Source: Luteitalea pratensis (GTDB taxonomy: Bacteria > Acidobacteriota > Vicinamibacteria > Vicinamibacterales > Vicinamibacteraceae). From it: a stretch of DNA of 64,000 bases. The first letter of the stretch is position 1. Every line of letters begins with the position of its first letter. Below, piece by piece: positions 1-9,186 of the stretch. The notes below the pieces were generated by a model. The model saw nothing but the letters and a program-made list of their open reading frames with translations, had not been told where the DNA came from and ran no database searches. Made by a program: the position numbers and the translations under genes. The stretch spans positions 5,181,001 through 5,245,000 of the forward strand of contig NZ_CP015136.1 of assembly GCF_001618865.1 (NCBI RefSeq), in the 5' to 3' direction.

Positions 1-2154
1 ACGACGATCTCGGACATCCGCCCGGTCTACAACTACGCTCTCAGCGCGACCGGCGTGTTGACGCCCAGCCTGTTCCTCGAGATCACGGGCGGCACGGTAC
101 GCAACGACATCTTCATTCACGACGCCGACGGCACGTGGAACCGAACCGACCTCGGGCTGTCCAACCTCCCCCTGCTCTACCCGGGCGGCGTGAGGGACGA
201 CTATCCGCCACAGTTCATCTTCGGCGGCCGCTCCGGTACCAACCCGCGGATGACACCCCAGAGCTGGCCGTTCCGCAACTTCAACCAGAACTACGATTTC
301 GTCGTGAACCTGACGAAGGCCTGGGGCCGTCACACCTCCAAGGTCGGCTTCTACACTCAGCACAGCCTGAAGGACCAGAGCGGCGGTGGTCCCAACAACG
401 GCACCATCCAGTTCAACGACAACCCGAGCAACCCCTTCGACACCGGCTTCTCGTTCGCAAACGCCGCGACCGGCGTCTTCGACTTCTATGAACAGGCCAA
501 CATCTGGCCCGTCGGTGAATACCGCTACTGGAACGCCGAGTGGTACGTGCAGGACAACTGGAAGGTCAGCGATCGCATCACCGTGGACTATGGCCTGCGG
601 TTCTACTGGATCCAGCCGCAGTACGATCAGGCCTTCCTGACGTCGAATTTCGTGCCGACGCTCTTCAGTCAGAGCCAGGCGGTCCGGCTCTACCAACCTG
701 GCCTCGACACCCGTGGCACCCGCGTCGCGATCGATCCGGCAACCAGTCAGACCCTGAACGCGGCGTTCATCGGGCGCATCGTGCCCGACAGTGGCGACAT
801 CGCCAACGGCCTCCGCACCGGCATGTCCGACGACGTGGGCAAGTACCTGATTCAGGATCGGGGCATTCACTACGCGCCGCGCGCCGGCGTCACCTACGAC
901 CTGACCGGCCGACAGGACATCATCCTGCGCGTCGGCGGCGGCGTTTTCTACGATCGCTACCAGGGCAACCTCGCCTTCGGTCAGATCATCAACCCGCCGA
1001 ACATCATCACGCCGAGGATCACCTGGAGTCGGCTGCCGGACGTCGCACCGTCGAACGCACTGCTCGCGCCGATCACGCTCAACGCGCTCAACGATGCGGG
1101 CGAGGTGCCGACCACCTACAACTACAACATCGGGGTCCAGAAGAAGCTGCCGCTGAACATGATTCTCGATGTGGCCTACGTCGGGTCGATCCAGAACCAC
1201 CTGATTCGCCGCATCAACCTGAACGCGGTGCCGTACGGCGCCACGTTCGAGCCGCAGAACCAGGATCCGACGCTCTCGCCGAGTCCCACGCCGGGCGGCA
1301 GCGCGCTGCCCGACGACTTCCTGCGGCCGTATCGTGGCTTCGGCAACATCGGCCAGAGCATGTTTGACGCCAACGCCAACTATCACGGCTTGCAGCTGCA
1401 GGTGGATCGGCGCTTCTCGGATGGCCTGTTCTTGAACGTCAACTACACCTGGAGCAAGGCGCTCAGCCGCCAGGACGACGACTTCAGCTTCTCGCGCATC
1501 GACGAGTTCGACAAACAGTCCAACTACGCACCGGCCACCTTCGATCGCCGTCACATCTTCAACGTGAACTGGGTGTACGAGCTGCCGCGCAAGGAATCGG
1601 CCGGAGCACTCCTGGGCGGCATCATCAACAACTGGCAGCTGTCCGGTGGATATCGATGGGAGACCGGGGCGCCCTACACCTACGGCTGGACCGTGGCTGG
1701 CGTAGGTAACCGCAACGTCACTGGCTCGGGCAGCGAGGGATCGCGCGTCGTGATCACGGGAGCCTACCCCTCGGGCCACAGCGGGGATCCGTACGGAATG
1801 ATTCCGTACGACATCCTTCGCCCGCCGGCGGTGGGCAGCATCGGACTCGAGTCGAGCCGCAACTACATGACGCGCGCGGCGATCAACAATCTCGACCTGT
1901 CGCTGCAGAAGGCGTTTCCTGTCTTCGGCGAATCGCGCGCGCTCAAGATTCGCGTCGACGCCTTCAACGCGCTCAACCACACGCAGTTCAACGACGTGAA
2001 CGCGGCGATCCAGTGGCAAAGCATGACGAACCTCACGCCGGTCAACCTTCCCTACAACGCCGCTGGCGTGCTGACCAATCCCAGCGGGTTCGGAGCGGTG
2101 ACGAGCGTGCGTCCGGCGCGAGTCATGCAGCTCCTCGTCCGCTTCGACTTCTGA
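1..2154 (+). CDS. TonB-dependent receptor, Oar-like, C-terminal part (5' partial)
   Basis: The frame is open from the first base, so the signal peptide, any carboxypeptidase-like domain and the plug lie upstream. The 717 visible residues are a large outer-membrane beta-barrel with alternating aromatic and polar strands. Typical segments of Acidobacteriota Oar-like receptors are present, such as DVAYVGSIQNHL, NYTWSKALSRQDDD and IRVDAFNALNHTQF. The chain ends in RFDF, with the terminal phenylalanine expected for Bam-inserted barrels. The role is probably energised uptake of an oligosaccharide or other large ligand; the substrate cannot be read from the sequence. The next gene is convergent. Confidence 0.9.
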   Translation, partial: TTISDIRPVYNYALSATGVLTPSLFLEITGGTVRNDIFIHDADGTWNRTDLGLSNLPLLYPGGVRDDYPPQFIFGGRSGTNPRMTPQSWPFRNFNQNYDFVVNLTKAWGRHTSKVGFYTQHSLKDQSGGGPNNGTIQFNDNPSNPFDTGFSFANAATGVFDFYEQANIWPVGEYRYWNAEWYVQDNWKVSDRITVDYGLRFYWIQPQYDQAFLTSNFVPTLFSQSQAVRLYQPGLDTRGTRVAIDPATSQTLNAAFIGRIVPDSGDIANGLRTGMSDDVGKYLIQDRGIHYAPRAGVTYDLTGRQDIILRVGGGVFYDRYQGNLAFGQIINPPNIITPRITWSRLPDVAPSNALLAPITLNALNDAGEVPTTYNYNIGVQKKLPLNMILDVAYVGSIQNHLIRRINLNAVPYGATFEPQNQDPTLSPSPTPGGSALPDDFLRPYRGFGNIGQSMFDANANYHGLQLQVDRRFSDGLFLNVNYTWSKALSRQDDDFSFSRIDEFDKQSNYAPATFDRRHIFNVNWVYELPRKESAGALLGGIINNWQLSGGYRWETGAPYTYGWTVAGVGNRNVTGSGSEGSRVVITGAYPSGHSGDPYGMIPYDILRPPAVGSIGLESSRNYMTRAAINNLDLSLQKAFPVFGESRALKIRVDAFNALNHTQFNDVNAAIQWQSMTNLTPVNLPYNAAGVLTNPSGFGAVTSVRPARVMQLLVRFDF

Positions 2155-2206
2155 GGTGAATGGGCCACGGGGCGAGCGAGTCGAACGCGGTGCACGCGCG
2201 ACCCGC

Positions 2207-4828
2207 TCAGCGAAAGTCGTCGACCAGCATCAGTTCGTCGACCAGCGCGTCGGTTCGCGAGAAATACACGTGGCGGCCGTCCGGAGACGCGCTCACGGTG
2301 AACCCCGCCACACCCAGATCACGGGCCACGGTCGTCGAGCGGCGCGTCGCGAAATCGAAGTACTGCAGCTGTGTCTGGCTGACGGAAACCCGCTCGAAGT
2401 AGTAGACCCCCCGTTCGACCACGTCGAAGGCGCCGTTGATCACGCCATCGAGCACCTTGACCGGCACACCACCGGCCAACGGCAAGCGCCACAGCGCGCC
2501 TGGCCGGTCCATCGCGTCGACGTAGTAGAGGTGGCGGCCGTCAGCCGATTCGAGGACCCGCCCACCCGGAGCGTTCGTCACCTTGACGGCATCTCCGCCG
2601 GTCGCCGGCATCTTCCAGACGTGCGCCTCACCGTCCTTCAGCTGGCGGAAGTAGATCCACCGACCGTCGCGCGAAAAGCTTGGCAACGCCGCATTGGACA
2701 GCTGCGCGCTCAGGATGTGCGGTCTGCCGCCCCGTGCCGGCACGACGATCACGTCAGGCCGTCCCTCGGGATCGGCGTTGAACGCGATCGACGCGCCATC
2801 GGGCGACCAGCTGAGGAACCCCGGAAGCGAACGGAAGGCCATCGACGTCAGCTTGACGGCACCGGAACCGTCGGCTTCTGCAACCCAGACCTGCCAGTCC
2901 CCCGAACGGTCCGACACGAACGCCAGTCGACGCCCGTCCGGCGACACGGCGGGACCGAAGTCGTACCTCGTGGACGCAATTGCCGGCACGGGCGGGGCCA
3001 CGGCCGACGCACCGGACTCGGACACCGTCACGCCCCACACGTTCACGTCCGCGACACTGTGGAGGTACACCAGGCGTTGTCGGCCATCGTCTGTGGGCGC
3101 GATCACCGGACTCTGCCCGTCCTGGCCAACGGAGGCCAGACGTGTCGGCGTGCCGCCCTTCATCGCGTCGAATCGCCACAAGGCGCGGTTGACCGAGAAC
3201 ACGATCTCGCGGCCGTCCCGCGTCCACGTCGCGGTGCCCGCGCCCAGCGGCGGCGTCAGGCGCACCGGTTCTCCCGTGGGAACGGTCCCGTCGCTCAGCG
3301 CCACACGGTAGAACGCTCCGGTGAACGGCGTCGTGTTGCGCCGAAAGATCAATGACCGGCCGTCGGGAGACACCACCGGATCGACATCGCCGACCAGGTC
3401 GGGCGGGAAGGTCACCTGCCGCTTCTCGCCGCTGTCGATCGCGATGGCAAACAGCGCGTCCAACTTCCCCGGGCCCGGGGAATCGGAGACGAGCACGCAC
3501 GTCGAGTCCGGGCACCACGCAAGGGTGAGCCCCGAGAATGGCGCGGCCGGCTGGATGCCTCCCACCTGACGTTCCACGCCTCCGAGCGGCGCAATCACTC
3601 GCACTTGCTTCTTTGGTCCCTCGGGCTCGTCACGAAGAAACGCGATGGTGCGCCCGTCCGGCGACCAGCTCGCGCTGCGATCGGCGGCCGGGTCCGTCGT
3701 CAGGCGCAGCGGGGCGCCCGCGCCTACCTGTTGCACGTAGAGATCCTGGTTGTCCTGCGTCGGGCCCGTCCAGGTGAACACCACGTATCGGCCATCCGGT
3801 GACAGCGATGGCGCGCTCACGACTCCGGCGAGCGACGTGAGCGGCACCGCCCGCGGCACATGCGTGTCCGACCAGCGGCGCACCATGGCGACCACAGCAA
3901 CCGCAGTCACCAGGAGGGCCGCCGTGGCCAGCAACAGCAAGCGGCGTGGGCGCCGCGTCGTGACAGCGGCACGGGTCGCGGCTTCGTCTCGCACTTCCTC
4001 GAGCTCGACCTGCAGGTCGGACGCGTGCTGGAAACGCCGGGCGGGGTCCTTCTTGAGGCAGCGCACGATGATCCGCTCGAGCGCCTCGGGAAGGGCCGGC
4101 GCGAGCTCGCGAGGCGGCCGGGGCTGCTCGTGCAGCACCGCGGCGAGCGTCTCCGCGACCGAGGCACGCTCGAAGGCCCGCCGCCCCGTGGCCATCTCGT
4201 ACAGCACGGCCCCGAAACTGAAGATGTCGCTGCGTCCATCGAGCGCCCGTCCCGCCGCCTGTTCGGGCGACATGTACGGCGGTGTCCCGGCCATCGATCG
4301 GTCGGGTGCGTTCGGCAGCGTCAGCGTCTCCGACCCGTCCGTGCCCACGTCGGCGAGCTCCGCCAGCCCGAAATCCACGACCTTGATCGTGCGGGGTGGT
4401 GCCACGATGACGTTCGTGGGTTTGAGATCGCGGTGGACGATCCCGTGTCCGTGGGCGGTCGCGAGTGAGTCGGCGATCGCAATGGCCACACGCAGGAGTT
4501 CGGCCACCGGCATTCCCGTTTTCGGGATGAGCGCATCGAGCGTCTTGCCGGGCACCGACTCCATGACGATGAAGTCGGTGCCGTCGGCCGACTCGATCTC
4601 GTGGATCGTGACGATGTGCGGATGGTTGAGGGCGGAGGCTGCCCGGGCCTCCTGTGCGAAGCGCCAGCGACGTCCGGCGTCCGCCATGCGATCGGCGGGC
4701 AGAACCTTGATCGCGACTTCGCGACCGAGGCGCGGATCCCGGGCCCGATAGACCTCGCCCATGCCGCCGGCACCCAGCGGGGCGAGGATCTCGTACGGTC
4801 CGAGGCGATCCCCTGAAGTCAGTCGCAA
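2207..4828 (-). CDS. Ser/Thr protein kinase with TolB/PD40 beta-propeller sensor
   Basis: An 873-residue membrane kinase. The N-terminal kinase domain (about residues 12-285) is complete: glycine loop GAGGMGEV at 19-26, AIK lysine K41, alpha-C Glu60, HRDLKPTN with catalytic Asp134, DFG at 152-154 and an SPEQA segment. A transmembrane helix near 295-320 (RLLLLATAALLVTAVAVVAMV) follows. The rest is an extracytoplasmic propeller with repeated SPDGR-type blades. This architecture is common in Acidobacteriota and is thought to sense extracytoplasmic ligands. The ATG at 4828 starts just before the kinase fold. It is convergent with the receptor gene. A broken relative lies at 7403-7923. Confidence 0.93.
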   Translation of the reverse strand: MRLTSGDRLGPYEILAPLGAGGMGEVYRARDPRLGREVAIKVLPADRMADAGRRWRFAQEARAASALNHPHIVTIHEIESADGTDFIVMESVPGKTLDALIPKTGMPVAELLRVAIAIADSLATAHGHGIVHRDLKPTNVIVAPPRTIKVVDFGLAELADVGTDGSETLTLPNAPDRSMAGTPPYMSPEQAAGRALDGRSDIFSFGAVLYEMATGRRAFERASVAETLAAVLHEQPRPPRELAPALPEALERIIVRCLKKDPARRFQHASDLQVELEEVRDEAATRAAVTTRRPRRLLLLATAALLVTAVAVVAMVRRWSDTHVPRAVPLTSLAGVVSAPSLSPDGRYVVFTWTGPTQDNQDLYVQQVGAGAPLRLTTDPAADRSASWSPDGRTIAFLRDEPEGPKKQVRVIAPLGGVERQVGGIQPAAPFSGLTLAWCPDSTCVLVSDSPGPGKLDALFAIAIDSGEKRQVTFPPDLVGDVDPVVSPDGRSLIFRRNTTPFTGAFYRVALSDGTVPTGEPVRLTPPLGAGTATWTRDGREIVFSVNRALWRFDAMKGGTPTRLASVGQDGQSPVIAPTDDGRQRLVYLHSVADVNVWGVTVSESGASAVAPPVPAIASTRYDFGPAVSPDGRRLAFVSDRSGDWQVWVAEADGSGAVKLTSMAFRSLPGFLSWSPDGASIAFNADPEGRPDVIVVPARGGRPHILSAQLSNAALPSFSRDGRWIYFRQLKDGEAHVWKMPATGGDAVKVTNAPGGRVLESADGRHLYYVDAMDRPGALWRLPLAGGVPVKVLDGVINGAFDVVERGVYYFERVSVSQTQLQYFDFATRRSTTVARDLGVAGFTVSASPDGRHVYFSRTDALVDELMLVDDFR

Positions 4829-4990
4829 GGCGTCACTGAGGCTGTTCGTTGACGCCCAAGATTATCTCAACGGTGAACGTCCCTTGTCACTGACCGAGCG
4901 CCGTGCAGCGTTCACGCGCAACGGGTGCGAGCGAGGAAGGTGAGGCGCAGCCGGCAACCGATAACGTAGATGGCGGCGCCGTCAGCAGCG

Positions 4991-5689
4991 TCAGGGGACC
5001 GCCTTCATGTCTTGAGAGGCCAGCGTCGACTCCAATGTGACGCGCATGCGTGCAGCCTCCTGCTGGCTGAACCCGAGCTGTCCGCGCCTGAGCGCCGCGA
5101 GATCAGCGGCTTCCAGGGTGGCGCGCATGAGGCCGGTTGGGGCATGTCGCAGGCCGAGCAAGTGGCCGATTTCGTGTGCCATGACTGCCCCTACGAGGTC
5201 GTCGTGCCTGGGCATGAGGAGGAGGGGATTGCCTCGCATGGCTGAGTGCCGCGAGAGGCGAAACGCGACACCGGCTACACACGGGACGGAGATCACCACC
5301 GAGCCCTCGCGATCGTTGGTGCCGTGAGCGGCCATGCCGCAGTTCTCGCGCCCGCTCGGGCGACCCTTCGAGGAAAGGATGACGACAATCGGGACAGTTT
5401 CCGGGACGGGTGGGCACGCATCCGGTGCGTTGCAGATGCGCCACGCGTTTGCCACACCGGCCGAGGACAGCAATCTGCTGGCGTCGGATTGAGCGCGCCG
5501 CAGCAGGGCATCATCGACCTGGCGATCCGCGTAGAGGCGTACGCGCACGACGGCGTCATCCGAGGCGGTTTCTGCAATCGCGGCAGGCGGGGCTGGCGGC
5601 GACACCGGGGAAGCGCTGCCGAGAGCCGGCTGCAACACCGGGTTAGAATTGCCCCACATCAAGAGTGTCAGAGCGAGCCATCCGGCCAC
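4991..5689 (-). CDS. Secreted zinc metalloprotease-like protein (HExxHxxGxxH)
   Basis: The protein carries HEIGHLLGLRH followed by a downstream TGLMR, the metzincin zinc-binding signature with a possible Met-turn, so it is a likely zinc peptidase. The GTG at 5689 is chosen because it directly precedes a hydrophobic export segment (WLALTLLMWG) and has GAGGTG a few bases upstream. An earlier GTG at 5827 would add 46 poorly ordered residues and overlap the divergent regulator. An alanine/proline linker follows the export segment. Substrate unknown. It is divergent from the winged-helix/FHA gene, with about 110 bp between starts. Confidence 0.72.
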   Translation of the reverse strand: MAGWLALTLLMWGNSNPVLQPALGSASPVSPPAPPAAIAETASDDAVVRVRLYADRQVDDALLRRAQSDASRLLSSAGVANAWRICNAPDACPPVPETVPIVVILSSKGRPSGRENCGMAAHGTNDREGSVVISVPCVAGVAFRLSRHSAMRGNPLLLMPRHDDLVGAVMAHEIGHLLGLRHAPTGLMRATLEAADLAALRRGQLGFSQQEAARMRVTLESTLASQDMKAVP

Positions 5690-5798
5690 GTCGCACCTCG
5701 CATTCGCGTCCACCTCGGACGCATCGCGATGGTGCGATTCGGAGGCAGTCCGAGTCGGGGGCGTGGCCGGGGAGAACCCGGGGATTTCCGAGGGATTG

Positions 5799-6476
5799 AT
5801 GGCGGACCGACGATTCGGCGCGTTCACCTTCCACGCCGACCGCCGTCAGCTCGTGCGCGACGGCGCGAACGTGCACCTCACGCCGAAAGCGTTCGACCTC
5901 CTGGCCTTGCTGATCGAGCGGGCGCCATCGGTCGTGCCCAAGCCGGAGATTCACGTGCGCCTGTGGCCCGACACCTTCGTGTCGGATGCGACGCTCGTGG
6001 GTCTGGTGAAAGAGCTTCGCCGCGCACTGCACGACGATCACCAGGGCGCGATCGTCCGGACCGCGCATCGTGTCGGCTACGCCTTCGCGGACCCGGCGCA
6101 GGCGGGCGCGCCATCGAAACCGGCGTTCGGTGCAACCTGCTGGCTGGAGTCCGGGCCGCGGCGCATCCCGCTGCCGGAGGGGATCACGATGATCGGCCGT
6201 GATCCCGATTCGACCTTCTGGCTCGACGTGGCCGGCGTTTCGCGGCGGCACGCGCAGGTCGTGGTCGAGCACGGCGTGGCGTCGCTCGAGGATCTCGGGA
6301 GCAAGAACGGCACCCTGGTCTGCGACAACCCGGTCCGAGGGCGAGTCACCCTCCGCGATGGGGACCCGATTCAGCTCGCGACCGAGTGCCTCGTCTTTCA
6401 CTCTTCCGACAAAGGGCTGCCGACCGTGACCCAGCAGGTGGAGCCATCGCGTCGCGACAACGAGCAGAATGAATGA
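5799..6476 (+). CDS. Winged-helix (OmpR/CadC-type) DNA-binding protein fused to an FHA domain
   Basis: 225 residues. Residues about 1-95 form a trans_reg_C winged helix: FGAFTFHADRRQLVRDG, then LTPKAFDLLALLIERAP, the recognition region and an RTAHRVGYAF wing. Residues about 115-195 form an FHA domain with GRDP, SRRHAQ and the KNGT loop that binds phosphothreonine. There is no receiver domain and no membrane segment. The likely role is a soluble regulator that docks phosphothreonine proteins, which fits a chromosome with several Ser/Thr kinases (one ends 1 kb away). The ATG at 5799 is chosen because upstream sequence in frame is low quality and overlaps the divergent promoter. Confidence 0.88.
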   Translation: MADRRFGAFTFHADRRQLVRDGANVHLTPKAFDLLALLIERAPSVVPKPEIHVRLWPDTFVSDATLVGLVKELRRALHDDHQGAIVRTAHRVGYAFADPAQAGAPSKPAFGATCWLESGPRRIPLPEGITMIGRDPDSTFWLDVAGVSRRHAQVVVEHGVASLEDLGSKNGTLVCDNPVRGRVTLRDGDPIQLATECLVFHSSDKGLPTVTQQVEPSRRDNEQNE

Positions 6477-6581
6477 CGGGTCGAGGGACTCAGTGGAAGT
6501 TCTCGATCATCATTGCTTCCGAAACCGGGACCCTCTTGAGCTCACGTTGACATGCGACGCACATGCGCGCATGCTGATTAC

Positions 6582-6812
6582 ATGTCACGAATGGTCCAGG
6601 TTCGCAACGTGCCGGACGCGCTGCACCGTAAGCTGAAAGCCCGAGCGGCCGATGCCGGACAGACGCTGTCCGACTATCTGCTGGCCGAGTTGGAGCGGCT
6701 GGCCACACGTCCCACACGTGACGAGATGCTGGCCAGGCTCCACAGTCGTAGGCGTGTGACGTTGAAGACGCCAGCCGCCACCGTCATCCGCGACGAGCGC
6801 GAATCGGCGTGA
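6582..6812 (+). CDS. FitA/VapB-type ribbon-helix-helix antitoxin
   Basis: A 76-residue protein. MVQVRNVPDALHRKLKARAA is typical of FitA-like ribbon-helix-helix antitoxins: a DNA-binding strand, then an amphipathic helix with LSDYLLAELERLA. The C-terminal part would bind the toxin. The stop overlaps the start of the PIN-domain gene by 4 bp (GTGA), the classic antitoxin-toxin arrangement. The start could be the ATG at 6582 or at 6591. Autoregulation is expected from the family, but no operator was identified. Confidence 0.88.
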   Translation: MSRMVQVRNVPDALHRKLKARAADAGQTLSDYLLAELERLATRPTRDEMLARLHSRRRVTLKTPAATVIRDERESA

Positions 6813-7201
6813 TCGTCGTCGATGCGTCGGCGATGCTGGAGTTCCTCCTCCAAACTGCGCTTGGCACTCGGGTCGAGGCGCGCCTCTTTCGCGACCGGGA
6901 CGAGCTTCATGCGCCGCACCTGGTCGACGTGGAGGTGCTTCAAGCCCTGCGACGCCTCGTGCGATTGGGCGAAGTCTCTCCCAGCCGCGCCGACGAGGTG
7001 ATTGCCGATCTCAGCGACCTCGATCTCCACCGCCACGCGCATCTCGATCTCCTGGCGCGCGCGTGGAAGCTACGAGACAACGTGAGTGCATACGACGCCG
7101 TATACGTCGCTCTTGCAGAGGCGATGGAGGCGGCGATCGTCACCTGCGACGGACCGCTCGCCAAGGCTGGTAACCGTATTCGGATCGAGTTGATCGCATG
7201 A
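6809..7201 (+). CDS. VapC-type PIN-domain ribonuclease toxin
   Basis: A 130-residue PIN domain with the full acidic quartet: Asp5 (VVDASA), Glu42 (VDVEVLQA), Asp96 (SAYDAVYVALA) and Asp114 (VTCDGPL). The toxin is therefore predicted to be an intact Mg-dependent RNase. The GTG start overlaps the antitoxin stop, so translation is coupled. Downstream the sequence turns into gene relics, which suggests that the pair sits in a recombination-prone patch beside two tRNA genes. Confidence 0.9.
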   Translation: MIVVDASAMLEFLLQTALGTRVEARLFRDRDELHAPHLVDVEVLQALRRLVRLGEVSPSRADEVIADLSDLDLHRHAHLDLLARAWKLRDNVSAYDAVYVALAEAMEAAIVTCDGPLAKAGNRIRIELIA

Positions 7202-7402
7202 GGCTCCTGACGCCGCTCATCCGCCGCGCGCTGGCGAGGTGGACTTGATCCGAATCGGTGAACAGGTTGGTTAGCGTCGGGTCTCGTGCTGGTCTCTGGT
7301 CGGTCCAGCATCCCCTCGTTACCCGGTATTTGGGCGCCCTTGGACTACATCTGGACTACTCTAAGGGTTCCTTCTCGCCGAGTCTCTCCGCCGCTGCGTC
7401 GA

Positions 7403-7923
7403 TCATTTCCCGAACGCGGTCGTCCAGTTGAGGACGACGGTCAGCGGCGCCGCGCCGCTGGACTGCTGCGGCGTCGCGTTAACCAGAAATCGCTGCCCGT
7501 CTCTGGTCACGGCGTAGACCTGGTTCGCCGTGAGTCTCCATGCCTTGCTGGAAAAAAGGGGCTGCGGCCGCCCGGCGTCGAACGAACGCCGGGCGCCGAC
7601 CGGGACCGCGATCATCGTCCCGTCGGCCGTGAGGTAGAACAGTTCCCGACCGTCCGCTCGCCACACCGGATGGGTCCCACCGCCTCTCGACACTTGAGTT
7701 TTCGCGCCCGGCCCGGGAACGACTGCACATAGACGTCGGTCTGGCCACCCTCGTTGCTCGTGTATGCGATCGATCGGCCATCCGGCGAGAACACGGCCGA
7801 CGCTTCAATGAACTCCGTGTCGGCGAACGGAAACGGTTTTCGATCGCCGAACAACGGAAGGATCCATACATTCGATCCTCGAGTGGCATACGCGATGAAC
7901 TGTCGGTCCGACGACCAGCCGCT
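7403..7923 (-). pseudogene. Relic of a kinase-propeller C-terminus, frameshifted
   Basis: Two overlapping reading frames together encode the last blades of a PD40/TolB-type propeller. The upstream part reads SSDRQFIAYATRGSNVWILP, then SPDGRSIAYTSNEGGQTDVY and VQSFPG. The downstream part reads SRGGGTHPVWRADGRELFYL to the stop at 7403. They join if one C is restored in the GGGCC(C)GGG run near 7706-7716, so the break is a single-base deletion (or a sequencing error). The kinase domain is absent. The similarity ends abruptly at about 7923, where an esterase relic begins on the other strand. Confidence 0.8.
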
Positions 7924-8320
7924 TGTTCGGCTCATCGGCGGGCGCATCCAGTCAGATTTTCGTCATGGTCTCTCCGCTGGCCCGAGGGTTGTTCCATCAC
8001 GCCATCGCGCACAGCCTCGGGTCGTCGGCTGCGGGACCGAAGCGACCAAATGAGGAGCGGTACCTTCAGCTGGTTGTTCGTGCCCCCATAGGACGGAACG
8101 CGAAGTCGCGAGCTTGGCGGGAAATCTCCCAGCACCGGCGCGACCACCGACGGGGAATCCAAACGGCGGAGGGCTGCCGCAATGGCCTGCGTACCGTTCT
8201 CCTGACTATCGCTTACTCGATTTCGGTGACACCATTACCCTCCGCTCGAACGCTCGAAGTCCTCAGATCGACTTCTTTAAGCGGGTTTTTGAGGCGATGC
8301 GCACGCAACGATCGATGCCC
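7921..8320 (+). pseudogene. Relic of a type-B carboxylesterase with internal deletion
   Basis: The first part reads FGSSAGASSQIFVMVSPLAR then GLFHHAIAHS, the nucleophile-elbow region of type-B carboxylesterases (GxSxG). From 8153, in another frame, GNPNGGGLPQWPAY and then a DFFKRVFEA end are recognisable as the C-terminal region of the same family. The some 200 residues normally between them are missing and the N-terminus is gone. It abuts the kinase relic in opposite orientation. Not functional as it stands. Confidence 0.7.
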
Positions 8321-8771
8321 ACTGCTGCGAAGCAGCGCCGTGTGCGCTACCACTTTCGTCCGTTGGAGGTATCACGCGCTGGCTCCTGAGGAACATCGTC
8401 GGCTCTACGCCCGCGGCGCAGGCGGAAGGATCGAGCCCGAGGTCATTTGATGCGACGTTTCTCGGTGGGCGCCCGATCCGGAGCCGGAAGTCATGGGAAC
8501 CGACGGTGACGCCTTCAATGTCGATCCGGACCGAGACCCGGCGCCGTTCATGGTGGAGCGGCTCTCCGGCGACTGGAACTTCATGCGGCATCCACAGAAG
8601 TGAGCCGCAATTGTTTGCGAGGCGCCGGATCGTGCTGCTGGAGCACATTCCGTCGAATTTGAACCGAGAATTTGGCTTGCCACCCGAAGCTCCCTTCGAG
8701 CGTACCGTCAGCCCACCTCCGCGCCTTCGGCGCTATGGTGGGCACCCTTCGCGCGAGTCGTGAGCGAAGGG
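8321..8771. other. Non-coding stretch between relics and tRNA-Cys
   Basis: No convincing gene. A short open frame ending with a TGA near 8604 (reading DPAPFMVERLSGDWNFMRH) could be another gene end, but I do not recognise it. The last 60 bases form the hairpins described separately. Confidence 0.5.

Positions 8772-8773
<2 letters not shown>
8711..8773. repeat. Two adjacent hairpins beside tRNA-Cys
   Basis: 8711-8743 is a nested hairpin: outer arms GCCCACC/GGTGGGC and inner arms GCGCC/GGCGC. 8743-8752 (CACCCTTCGC) pairs with 8764-8773 (GCGAAGGGTG), a perfect 10-bp stem whose last bases overlap the tRNA CCA end. It could act as a processing or termination signal for the leftward tRNA transcript. 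It also resembles the CCAAGGCTACGG-type intergenic repeat seen near 17586, 41071 and 52498. Confidence 0.55.
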
Positions 8774-8845
<72 letters not shown>

Positions 8846-8885
8846 AGCCTGAGGTGGGAGCGCTCGGTCAGGGGAGGCGGAGAGT

Positions 8886-8960
8886 TGGAGCGGGAAACGG
8901 GATTCGAACCCGCGACTTCGACCTTGGCAAGGTCGCACTCTACCACTGAGTTATTCCCGC
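8886..8960 (-). tRNA. tRNA-Gly (GCC)
   Basis: On the minus strand the gene starts GCGGGAATAACTCAGTGG. The anticodon loop is centred on TTGCCAA (GCC), the T arm is GGGTTCGAATCCC, the acceptor strand is TTCCCGC, and CCA is encoded. Length 75 nt. It precedes tRNA-Cys in the same transcript. Confidence 0.96.
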
Positions 8961-8985
8961 TCATGCCGAGCGACCGCGACCACGA

Positions 8986-8991
8986 ATAATA
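8986..8991 (-). promoter_or_regulatory. Candidate -10 box for the tRNA operon
   Basis: TATTAT on the minus strand lies about 26 bp upstream of the tRNA-Gly 5' end, a plausible -10 element. No good -35 was seen (TTGCGT lies 19 bp further up), so this is tentative. Confidence 0.4.
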
Positions 8992-9186
8992 GCACACGGC
9001 ACAGCGCCTCACGCAACCCCCGAAGGGGCCATTCTCGCCATCCGCGCCACGTTTCGAATCGCTCCGCGGGCTGACCGTGGAGCCTGTCAGGGCGCCCGAC
9101 GGCGACGGCGTGGCAGTGCGGCGCCAGCGACACTCGACGCGTCGTTCGAACACGCTTTGCGACGCAATGAGGTATCGGACGCGCGC

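Noticed and set aside
8490-8604. Short open frame ending MVERLSGDWNFMRHPQK
   Set aside because: It could be another gene end but I cannot match it to a family and it has no plausible start; kept only as a remark in the intergenic entry.
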